This document shows positions 13,202 through 22,721 of a stretch of 60,000 bases of DNA, one piece after another. Every line of letters starts with the position of its first letter. Position 1 is the first letter of the stretch. The notes beneath the pieces were generated by a model. The model did not search any database. It was given only the letters and a program-made list of their open reading frames with translations, and was not told the DNA's origin. This stretch comes from Owenia fusiformis (taxonomy: Eukaryota; Annelida; Polychaeta; Sabellida; Oweniidae): contig CAIIXF020000006.1 in the NCBI GenBank assembly GCA_903813345.2, positions 28,777,936 to 28,837,935 on the forward strand, given 5' to 3'. Position numbers and translations under genes: made by a program.

Positions 13202-13392
13202 TTTAGGTTGGCAAAATAGTAAAAACAATGCTTTTCATATTTTTTGTAACCATAGAACTTATATTACCATTATATAATTTACAGAATTTACAATTTAATA
13301 TGTACAGTAATGTTTACAGTGAGTTAAAGATTAAACATGTTTATATACAATTAACAATATTTGTATGTACAATGATTTGGAACATATTTGTT

Positions 13393-13707
13393 CTATGATA
13401 CATCTAGATATTCGTCATCTGAAGAGTCGACATCACTATGACCTTCGTCAATGTCATCAACCATTGCAATGTCTGACTGAGAGATTTCAGCTACCTCATT
13501 GTCTATTCTGTGGATAGCGTGAGACGGAACTTTTATGATATCACATGCATTGTCAGAATTATCACTTCCGATCCCTACGTCACTGAGATCTGGATTTGGG
13601 TTATCACGAGTGGGTAAAGTTGAGTCACGTGATCCACCGGAAGAAAGTAGTTCCCGCTCTTTTGAATTCCGCCACTTCATCCTTCGATTTTGGAACCAGA
13701 TTTTTAC
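13393..13707 (-). CDS. dbx: dbx copy A exon 4 (helix 3 and acidic tail)
   Basis: Encodes VKIWFQNRRMKWRNSKEREL and the C-terminal region, residues 253-356, ending DDEYLDVS then TAG. Recognition-helix residues K254, I255, W256, F257, Q258, N259 and R261 are intact. The tail after PDLSDVG is strongly acidic. The terminal DVS is shared with copy B and resembles the acidic C-terminus ending VS in vertebrate Dbx1. Confidence 0.95.
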   Translation of the reverse strand, partial: VKIWFQNRRMKWRNSKERELLSSGGSRDSTLPTRDNPNPDLSDVGIGSDNSDNACDIIKVPSHAIHRIDNEVAEISQSDIAMVDDIDEGHSDVDSSDDEYLDVS

Positions 13708-16700
13708 CTGGAATAAGATGTATGCAAACATATTTATTCATTTATTTATTCGGAATATCTTTGGTAGCAGGGAGAACAAATATATATGCAAATTATGTTT
13801 TTAAGTTCAGTAGAACTATGTTTATATATCTTACCTGAGAATCTTTTAATCCCAACTTTTCTCCAAGTTTCTTTCTATCTGGTTTACTGATGTATTTTTG
13901 CTTCTGGAAGGCTTCCTCCAATCCTTTGCGTTGTGCGTCAGAGAACACTGCACGTCTGAGCATCCCTCTTCTTGGCTTTCCCCTCATACTGCTAAGCAGT
14001 GAGAATGCATTTGGTAGTGGAAGCATGGCAGGATCTAGAAAATATAAGAGGAGAATTCTTAATAAACTTCAGAATATTGTACATGTACACGACGAGGGTC
14101 GATCGAAACCATAGAAGATCCAATAAATAAGTCCAATCTATTAACGAAATTAGTTCATGTTATGAAGTTCTTTATTTTATTTCCTAATCTATAGAATATC
14201 CATTTTATTCAAGCACAAGGGGTGGATGTAAGGCTTTAAAATACTAAAATAATTTTGTTCGCTCGGAAAAATCGGAAGCCACACGTGATAACATTTGAAA
14301 ATGCTGTAAAATTAATGGTATTTATTTCTAAACTTGTAAAGTATGTTTATTCTTCGTGTAACTGCTTATTAATCCTTTAGAAACTTAGAATAGGCTTATC
14401 AACTTAGCATAGTTTTATCAAGCAATGGCATTTCCTAATCGTAACAATATATGAAACAACTAAGCATACATTTTTAAATGGATATGACATTAATAAGTTT
14501 AAACAAGGCAATCATTTGACCCAATATTACTAAAGGATTAAACCATTATGCTACTCGACTACTCTTTCCTTTATGGATTGAGAAGCCGAAGAAGCCAAAA
14601 CCATTACTGATCATACAAAAAACGTCACAATGGCAAACAATCTTAAAACTATTATAATGTTGATCAAACAAGAATTAAAATCAGAAGCTTTTAGGGTTCT
14701 ATTTGAAGCAGATCTTAAGACGTTTATCCTTTGTTTTCACATTGTTGGAAAATCGGTACAACATGAGCAACTGGTTGTGTTAATGTACTATTGTAATGCT
14801 ACTTGTTTCTAATTTTACGTCGTCTTAATCTTACATAGGATGGATACAGTTGGAACTGTGCAGCGACTCAATTTCAATTCAAAATTACAAAGATGATTTG
14901 AATTCCAGCATTTAACTATTGATTCCTTTTTTTCAGTATATAATTTTTCATTTTATCATTTATTTTTAATTATATATTGTTGACGTGAAATAGAGGTATA
15001 ACCCGGCCAAAGACCAATTTGCAACACAAATGATTTATTGTAAAACTCAATTTTCTTACAAATCCTTTCCTTGAAGAAGGGGTGTAAGTTGTGGATTGTT
15101 TCCACCACATAACCCTACATTTTCATAATAATGCCCAGCACAATCGGATAATGACTCATTAATCAATTTATTGTTCCTGTATATTGTTTCTATGTGCTAA
15201 TTTCTCTTAGATCTCACCGAATTGTTAAACATTTTAGCGCAAGTGCAACAAAGATAAAAACCAAACAGAATTTAAAAAACACAATCGGAAAGGAGAATTT
15301 TATAGTACAGCCGGCTTTAATGAAACAAACACCAATATCCCAAAATATCAGAAAATTAGGTAGAATCTGGCAAACAAATTACAGCTTATATTTACATTTT
15401 AGTAAACGTACCAATATGTTCTAAATCATATCAAGAAACATATATCAGAATTGTTGTTCCAATATTTCTTGGAGTATCCTAAAAGTTTTTCGTATTCTGA
15501 CGTTACGCAAATGCACCAGAAATAAGAATGGTATTATTTTTAAAGTTGATATGAGTTCTTCATAATATTCCGTATTCTGACGTTACCTGTATATATTTGT
15601 AATGAGAAACGTACTGTTATTAAAGTTGACTAAGGACGGTTTTATTTAGCGGTGTGCATTTCAAAGCACCGCTTGAAGGTAAACGACAAGGTGATCTTGT
15701 TTAGTTCTGACAATAAAATATATATTTGAGTATGAAAATATTGGGGTCATAAGTCATAGATAAGGTGTGACGGTATAGTAGTTGGAAGTCTTAGGACAAA
15801 GCTTATAATGAGGTTATACATTTTAATACACATGCTTTGTTTAGCAATATGCCAATCATATTGAAGTACCTAGAACATTTCTTTTGGGGGATTTTGTAAT
15901 TTAAACACAACCAAACAAACTTCATTTACTAATAAAACATGTCTGTTGAAATTACACATTCATAATGGTTTCACAAATCAAATCAGTCTATTTGAAGACA
16001 GTTCATTATATGCTTATTACGGGATCGATTTACAAGCAAAGAAAATGGCACGTTAAATAGAAGGTATACGAGTACGCGCATATACTCTCGCCAAGAACCA
16101 TACCCGGCGAACCATACCACTCAAATAGGACGTTTTTGGACCTGTATTTCACACTACTATACCTAACACCTAGAAATGCATAAGATACTTTGTTTGTCTA
16201 ATTGGATTGTTTAGTATATTTTTGAAAGTACCTTATCAACATCTAACTTTCAACCGATAAACCATTAATAAGGAACAGACAAATAAAAACAAATATATAA
16301 TCATTACTAATAAGCCAAATGGGTTGCTCATGAAAGCCAAATGCAAGGTATAGTAGAGTGTATTTGCACATTACGTCCGTAACAGGACTGCTTATTCGTT
16401 CTATTTTATGAACCAATAGAACAAACCGATCAACTCTAGCTTAGTTTTATTTGCGTTTAACAAGCATTGACCCTTGTGCATTTCAAAATTTCAGAGAACT
16501 TCAGCTCGTGTAGACTAAAACTAGAATTTAGACTTGAATGTACTCTAGAACTACTTTAAGCGCCTATTATCAATTTGACTTACTTCCAAAATACGGGTGT
16601 CTGGCTAAAGGCTGTAAGATATTGCCGTACACTGGTCTTGGTCCACAGCATCCGGTGGGCAACATTCCCGGGAGATACCCGTGACTAATCATGCCACTCG

Positions 16701-18633
16701 TCTGATCAGCTGACCGTTGAGTATCAATCCGCTGGACGGGACTACTTGCTGGCGGTGATACGCTCGGGGAAGGACTAACTGAAAAACACATAGGAAAATC
16801 ATGATTTTTATAAATCACGATTGTATTGGTTCATGGTATATCAGGTTTCATCACAATCGATCAATGTGAGAGTTAAAAATATTTTCACGTCCAATGTGGA
16901 AATACACGACATACTGAACTTCTGAAACTGATTCAATACTTAAAACCAAATACAAAATTAAACTGATTCTATACCAAATACAGTTCATTAAGATTTTATG
17001 ACTTTATTGCTGATGAATTGATTTCATTTAAAAACCATGAAAGCATAATGGCATTTATTGAAATAACCCATGCATAGTGTGCTTATTTATCAACATTTTC
17101 CAGAAGCATATATTCTCGCAGCTGATACAGATGTTTAAATAGAGTATTAATTAGAATACTAGGAACGAAGTGGCTTTAACAAGTTGTCGATGAGATCGTT
17201 TACTTGTTAATGACGATTAAAATGAAAGAATAAATGAGATGCTTTATAGTCATCAAGTCTATTCAATTTAAGTTTCTGCCAATTACGGAATTTACCGCTA
17301 GTATTTGTATTTTGCCGGCACCTGCTGCTAGTCTAACAATAGTGATGAGCATGACGTCTAGGACATTTCATAACTTCAATGTTTTAATTGCTTATTTTAA
17401 AAATACATTTCTATTTTAGTCATGGGTATTGAATTAAATTACAAACTGAGATGTCAATGAATTAAAACGCTCTCACAGTCATCAGAAGTTTTTCAACCTG
17501 CGAGATTTATGATTCCTTATGATGGTGCCTCTATCTTCAAACAGTTAGTACAACCCTATGAATTTTTTATTCAAGATTTCTTATGATATATTTTGTTTTT
17601 TAAAGAATAAATCAGGCAGGTTTCATAAATGCTACCCAGTATAAAAGATATATTGTCAGAATTGACTTTGATTAAATATAGACTAAAATTTTATCACCAA
17701 CTCTTTAATAGTGCCACACAAAACTAACTGAATATTAAACGCAAGATAACATCTACGAACACTAGAAACTGACAGGATGTTTTTTGTATAGAAACGTTAT
17801 ACTTTTCACTTTTCATAAATAACCCCTAATTTTATTACTGACTCGTATAGTCAGTTTACAGTTGAACTTAATCACTCGTGTCACGGTTTCAGAGGAGCAA
17901 ACCAAGCGGACATATAGACCAATGTACGGCATAATTATAGCCATATCACTCCCATCATTTCACTATTTATTATACTCTTTATTCATTCAGGTTTACGTGA
18001 GTCCTTCAGAGCACTCTGCTCATAGAAGGCGAATATAACTTAATTTAATTTTTTATATATGTGCTTGTTATTTGTATGTTTATTGGTTGAAACACGATGT
18101 TTAGACAGTTACTGTTCATTTTCTATGGGATTATAGTCCATAATTCACGTATAATCTATGTCTGTCTGTTTACATTACCTTTGCTTTATAAACAATAAAA
18201 ATATATACTTTAAACAAAATCAACATATAAATATGACATATCGTTAATTAAAGTCAGTGATTTTTATATTACCTGATTTTTTATCGTTTGATGACTTAGG
18301 CGATATTGCAGACGATAGTATAGCGCTGACACCGAACTTTAACTTAGGCTTAGGCGGTGACTCTGGTCTTTCTTGGAATTCTTTTAAGTCTCTGTCACCA
18401 TGGGGGCTCAATTCAGACATCCTCTTTTCGTATGCCATTTGCTGGGCGGCCATTGTGCGTTCAAACTGGACCCTCCTCTCTCTTAGTATGTTCTCCATAA
18501 GCAGAGCGTGGGCGTGGGAGCTGGTCAAGGCATGCTGATGAGCCAGTGACATATTCTGTTGAGTGTTCGTATTTGTCGATAGATTCAACGGAGCAGGATA
18601 CACTGGCGAAGGAGACACCATGTTGAACAACAT
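13393..18633 (-). CDS. dbx: Dbx homeobox transcription factor, copy A (four exons)
   Basis: Spliced CDS join of 18633-18273, 16778-16584, 14034-13835 and 13707-13393 (complement) gives 1071 nt, 356 aa plus TAG. All junctions are GT-AG and the phases are 1, 1, 0. Domains: an N-terminal MLFNMVSPSP segment; MENILR at ~46-51 (the Dbx SFLVENLLR motif); an eh1-like LKFGVSAIL at 98-106, a form known to recruit Groucho/TLE co-repressors; a Pro/Ser-rich linker; the homeodomain at 209-268 with F216, L224, W256, F257, N259 and R261 in the canonical positions; a conserved extension RNSKERELLSSGGSR...PDLSDVG; and an acidic tail ending DVS. In other animals Dbx represses target genes in neural progenitors; that role here is inferred. 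Compared with copy B and canonical Dbx, the homeodomain differs at positions 11, 18, 19, 35 and 36. Whole-gene tandem paralogue of the copy at 40991-48969. Confidence 0.95.
13708..13834 (-). other. dbx copy A intron 3 (127 bp) splitting the homeobox
   Basis: Very short GT-AG intron at homeodomain 44/45, phase 0. The matching intron of copy B is 625 bp. Confidence 0.9.
13835..14034 (-). CDS. dbx: dbx copy A exon 3 (homeodomain N-terminal three-quarters)
   Basis: Encodes PAMLPLPNAF...GLKDSQ, residues ~187-252, covering the pre-homeodomain PNAFSLLSSMRGKPRRG motif and homeodomain positions 1-44. The acceptor is ttttctag and the donor is CAG|GTAAGA, so the intron falls exactly between homeodomain residues 44 and 45 (Q|V), a classic homeobox intron site. 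The MRGKPRRGMLRRAVFSD block is the diagnostic Dbx signature. Confidence 0.95.
14035..16583 (-). other. dbx copy A intron 2 (2549 bp)
   Basis: GT-AG intron with donor gtaagt and acceptor ttttctag. It contains an ~80-bp imperfect tandem duplication at 15491-15650 (cgtattctgacgttac appears twice, 80 bp apart). Otherwise AT-rich with no recognised coding sequence. Confidence 0.75.
15491..15650. repeat. 80-bp imperfect direct duplication in dbx-A intron 2
   Basis: The block cgtattctgacgttac occurs at 15491 and 15571, each followed ~45-60 bp later by a related gttatta/gtattatttt...aaagttga segment. Two copies, diverged. Confidence 0.6.
16584..16778 (-). CDS. dbx: dbx copy A exon 2 (Pro/Ser linker)
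   Basis: Encodes residues ~121-185: a low-complexity SPSPSVSPPASSP tract followed by a Gly/Pro/Tyr-rich part ending HPYFG. The acceptor follows a gtttttc tract and the donor is GGAA|GTAAGT, phase 1 to phase 1. The equivalent exon of copy B ends RYPYYSG, so the aromatic end is conserved while the rest is not. Two adjacent cysteines (164-165) are present, but not the spaced four-cysteine cluster of copy B. Confidence 0.88.
16779..18272 (-). other. dbx copy A intron 1 (1494 bp)
   Basis: GT-AG intron with donor gtaata and acceptor gtttttcag. Content is AT-rich with no repeat array. The plus-strand frames inside it are not recognised. Confidence 0.8.
18273..18633 (-). CDS. dbx: dbx copy A exon 1 (N-terminus, eh1-like motif)
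   Basis: Encodes residues 1-120. The ATG at 18633 was chosen because the protein then starts MLFNMVSPSP, aligning with the MFPNLLAPSP start of copy B. The open frame continues upstream only to non-ATG codons, and a second in-frame ATG lies four codons in. The segment is rich in His/Gln/Ser, has a charged helical stretch at ~51-72 (RERRVQFERTMAAQQ), and carries LKFGVSAILSS near its end. The donor is TCAG|GTAATA, phase 1. Confidence 0.9.
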
Positions 18634-18859
18634 TGCAGATCCTCGAGTCTTTTTCTTCAAATGGTCTCCAAAATTAAGATTGCACCTTTAATTTATTTTC
18701 AGATATAATGCACCTTTGTATAGTATTAACTGGTTTCTTGTCTCTTATTGCTTTATGCTTATCATCGTATTAATCAAGTTCGGTATTCTCTATTTCTTCA
18801 AGTTAAGAGTTCTCCCAAGACGGCCGACAAATTAGCCTCCTATTCCGTATAGCCGTGTA

Positions 18860-18990
18860 AAGAATATCACATATAGTTTACATCCCTTGTTAATATATAA
18901 TAGAAATGCACCATGCCTTTTTCCTTATTGTCATTTATTAACAACAAAGCTCCTATTGGTCAATTTCAGATTCAAGTCAATTTTGATTGG
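18860..18990 (-). promoter_or_regulatory. candidate core promoter of dbx copy A
   Basis: Reading on the minus strand there are two CCAAT boxes (18990-18986 and 18959-18955), then a TATA-like ttatatatta at 18900-18891, about 55 bp downstream of the nearer CCAAT. Transcription from ~18860-18870 would give a ~230-nt 5' UTR before the ATG at 18633. Inferred from motif order and position only. Confidence 0.35.
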
Positions 18991-21096
18991 TTGTGGCAAT
19001 AACAATAGTACTTCTGGTAATTAAAAGATGGCGTTTGATTTACTGAATGTAATTTTGAAGTTAGAATAGTTTTAATATCTGATGTCGTCTCTGAAGGTCT
19101 CTGAACTATTGGATATTAATGCCATAAATGTTAAACCGATTGAATTCGATTTTAATTGAGTTTTATTTGACTTCTGATGTAAACTGGCATTTAAATCATT
19201 TGGCTGTTAATAAACAAACGTACTATTAGACACCGATTGCAATAAAATTGTTGAGTTGAGCATGATAAACAAAAAATAAATGACTTGGTTATACGGAAAT
19301 CTAAACGATAAAAAAATCAATCAATTGGAAGGTAGATTTATCTATGCTTTTTCCGTGTACAAGGAGGGTTCCACAGTGAGCATTAGATGCGCTTTTGCTG
19401 TACTGAATATTCTTGGAGTAAAGTTCAAAACTTTAGCTGTTATATTTAAAGAATCACATTTGATAGTTCTTCACTATTATGTGTTCAAGTGTTGGACTTT
19501 TCAATTCTAAGTTCAAATGATTGATCGAAGAGTTACAGTAATACCTATTGTTTATGTGTGTTAAGTCTGATTTCTAAATCTCAATGGAGGTTATGATGAC
19601 TGAGGGGGTAATATGCAATACAAGTCTCATATCTGACGTCTTTGTAGTGTTTAACATTTTATATCTGTTTCGCCTAGTGTAATTAATAATTTGCAGGAAT
19701 TTATTGAATTCAACTGAAGAGTTAATATTTGTAAGATGGTACAAAATGTAGAAATGTCGATTTTTACTGTTGGCTTGTGTTAGTTATATTCTCATCAAAG
19801 CTATCATCTCTAGCAAATGTGCTATTGTCCAAATTATGAGCTAGCTCGCATCATCAATTCGTTTATCATGAACATTAATATGATCAGCACACTGACAAAA
19901 CTTAATTAGGGTCATCTACATTACGTAACGCAATTCATTATGAACCATTTCAAACAGTGAGATCACAACCGATATGGATATGAACAACGTCATCAAAATG
20001 ATTTTCGGAAAGTCCTGAGACAAGCGTTTATCGGGTTATTTACTGAAGATTCAATAAATACAAATGCAAGTTAAGGGACAAAAAGATATATGAAATGTGA
20101 AGCAATGTCATGTTATTACCAAAATAGATATCAAAGTTATGATGTGATGATGAATTCCTTAATACCTCGCATGACTGGGGACAGCGCACGATTATTAGGG
20201 AGAAAGTGTAGAACATGCCTGTAGGGATCAGATAGTCTGGACACAGCACCAGACATCAGTTTCATCTGTTTGTTCATTAGAATTGGAAAAAGATTCCCAA
20301 ATAGGTGCTTGTGGTAAAGGATGCTTATCCTAGTCGTCATTACCATGTATCTCTTTTGAGCCATTGCCACTCAACATAAAGCATTAAGTCAACCATTTTG
20401 CTAAACATTGTTAAATTGATTCAGAGTGATTCAAAATTGTTGCGGTATATAGCTATACTATTCAATATAGCATTCTTTAAGTGATTGAGTTTCGTATTTA
20501 TCTTGGATATGTAAACTAGAGTATTTATATCTACTTGATTGAGCTAAAAAGTAAATGCGTATTCTAAGAGAGCATTATGGTATATTATGTCACAATCAAA
20601 TAATTGGACGCAAATCCCTGTATTCTAGCGTCAGGAGTCTTGGGCAGGAAAAGGGGAGTGAACGAAAACAAGAACCTTTTCATAACTGGCACCTTTTAAG
20701 GGATGTGGGTCGGAAATCATAACAGAGCCACGTCAGGAATAATCCCTCACCAACTACCAAGTCCCGCAAGAATAACATACAATCTATTGAGCCCCTTACT
20801 TAGATAAACATTGGGGGTTTAAGTAGTACCTTAAGACCGTCCAAATCCTCGTATGCATTTCCAAGGATAATTCCAAAAATAAGCGCCCCGGGTAATGAGA
20901 AAACATTAATTCCATTTTATAAATTAATGATTGCATAAAATACGTTAAGCAGAAAGACAAATACATCATCACGTTAGCGCAGTAGATTATGATAACAAAT
21001 AAAGGAGTAAAATCCTTCAGATCCATGAGAATTCAACGAGAAAACTGTCATTTTGAATCAACAGATGAATTATCGTCTGCTTCTTTTCTGCTCGAT
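18991..21096. other. upstream flank of dbx copy A, no assigned gene
   Basis: AT-rich sequence. A minus-strand frame from the ATG at 20364 to 20137 (about 75 codons, ...SRLSDPYRHVLHFLPNNR...) has coding-like composition and a weak donor (GAG|GTATTA), but I do not recognise it. No array or RNA gene is seen. Confidence 0.45.
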
Positions 21097-21215
21097 TGCG
21101 TCAAGACGATGATTCCGTGAGAGCAAAACGAGACACGATCCTCTTCTTGCGACTAAAGATCGTTGCCCGCTCGGGAGTTACGGCGCGTTCCGCGGTCTAG
21201 AATTATCCCGTAAGA
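21097..21215. promoter_or_regulatory. isolated CpG-rich patch
   Basis: About sixteen CpG dinucleotides in ~120 bp (e.g. gttacggcgcgttccgcgg) within otherwise CpG-poor AT-rich DNA. On the minus strand it precedes an ATG frame at 21026-20796 starting MDLKDFTPLFVIIIYC, with a hydrophobic N-terminus. It may be the CpG-rich 5' region of an unrecognised minus-strand gene or a regulatory element. Confidence 0.25.
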
Positions 21216-22090
21216 GCCATAAATCAGGACCTGATTATACAGGACATATAAAACATATTATTTTACGTTAGCGATAAACGTAGAAAACGTATGCTTTGCC
21301 TAAAAAAGAACAGATTTATCATGCACGAACACGCCAATAAAACATTTATAAATACAAGTCTTAACTCCATTTAAGCCATCATTCAACCACTTTAATTATT
21401 GTTTCATGGAAAAGCGAGGTCTTTTTTAAAACAATGAATAAAAAGAGAAAATGAAATTCTCATGAGTTCATCGACAAAGAACTATCTGTTTGTGCTCATC
21501 TTCTGTCAAATCAACATAGATATAAATAATCATTAAATATAATTATACATTCGTGTCACTAGTACAGGTGGAAAATAGCTCCGTTTATACTTAACGTTAA
21601 AATACTATGATTATATGACAATAAAAAATACTAAATTACAATCACTATAAATTATAAGCGTTCGTATGGGTTGATTTTTCTGGTCATTTTTTGCTTGAAA
21701 CTATTAGGTATCTCTTCGGGAAGAAGAAAATTTAGATCTTCAACACGTGTTACAAAGTCGACCCTTTGACAAGAACAATATGCTCCGTGATGCCCAGAGA
21801 CTATAATCACGTATTAGTTTTTACAATTATTCTAATACGACTGATTTTTCTCATTTTACTATGATTAGATTGTAATGCCAACTAATGGAGAAATTGAGTA
21901 TGAAAAGACCTCAATTGAAACAATAGATAATTAGTCTCACATCTGATCTTCCTTTAGTCTCATGGAACTATCATATATCTAAGTGAAGGCTGTTGTCATT
22001 ATTCAAAAGAAATATATACACATTGCTCTCAATGACCGATTCAGAACATGATTGTTTTGGATGATTGTTTATTCCAAGCGCATCATTCTT

Positions 22091-22721
22091 TTGCGCGTGC
22101 GCATTGATGGTGCGATATAGAGGGTCACGTGTAGGTCACGTGGCTCAATTCCATGGTTCATGACTGATGTTTTGAACTTGGTTTTCTGGTTTTCGTTCTT
22201 TTTCATTTCTATGCAAATATTCTTTACATACAAAATGCAAATGATTTGACTTTGATTGAACATAGGTTACCGTGTACCGGAACCGTATACCAGATAACTC
22301 ATCTATCATCCAAGAGTTACCAATTGCAACATAATTTGACTTTTGACTCTCAGAATATTCCAAGGATTTATATTTTCTAGAATCGACTGATCTCTGTTTA
22401 CAGGTGTACTTTGCAAACGTTTTATAGAATGTTTTCAAGTCACACAATTTGCACTAGCTTTATGCAGGTCAAGGTCACTGTCTCGATATGATTGGCCAAT
22501 CATTACCCCATTATAACCCCTAGCATAAGAGGGGGAGAAACCCCAGGGTTCAAAGATGACATACGCTTATAATGTAAATCTGTATTGAGATGACATCGTC
22601 GCTGATCGGTTTAGCGAGTCGATCGTTGATTGGTTTAAAACTAGGTCAATTTGAAAACTTTGAAAACCAAGATGGAGGGTACACGTACTTCCGGGAAAGG
22701 AGGTGCGCGAAGGAGGAAATC
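22091..22721 (+). promoter_or_regulatory. TATA-less promoter-like motif cluster
   Basis: An NRF1-like TGCGCGTGCGCA lies at 22092-22103. Two CACGTG E-boxes lie exactly 11 bp apart (22126-22131 and 22137-22142, each in GGTCACGTG). A double CCAAT palindrome ATTGGCCAAT is at 22491-22500. An ETS site ACTTCCGG is at 22687-22694, and a YY1/Kozak-like CCAAGATGG overlaps the ATG at 22672. This combination is typical of broadly expressed animal promoters, and the ATG context suggests plus-strand transcription. No expression evidence is available. Confidence 0.35.
22672..22721 (+). CDS. candidate first coding exon of an unknown plus-strand gene
   Basis: Starts at ATG in a strong context (ccaagATGG) and encodes MEGTRTSGKGGARRRK plus two bases, then meets a donor TC|GTATGT. 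Unspliced, the frame would stop five codons later. The N-terminus is basic and glycine-rich. I do not recognise the protein and could not find the following exon. A longer overlapping frame from 22590 to 22868 (92 codons) is less coding-like. Confidence 0.22.

Larger units (their letters stand above)
12160..13392. other. 3' flank / possible 3' UTR of dbx copy A
   Basis: AT-rich sequence downstream of the dbx-A stop. An AATAAA signal reads on the minus strand at 13201-13196, about 190 bp past the stop. A palindromic block around 12736-12758 contains an RFX X-box-like site (see separate entry). No other gene is seen. Confidence 0.4.

Noticed and set aside
18634-18660. Nine-codon N-terminal extension of dbx copy A
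   Set aside because: It would need a TTG start. The ATG at 18633 aligns with the start of copy B.
22145-22447. 100-codon minus frame over the promoter-like block
   Set aside because: Starts at a non-ATG codon and overlaps the motif cluster; no recognised similarity.
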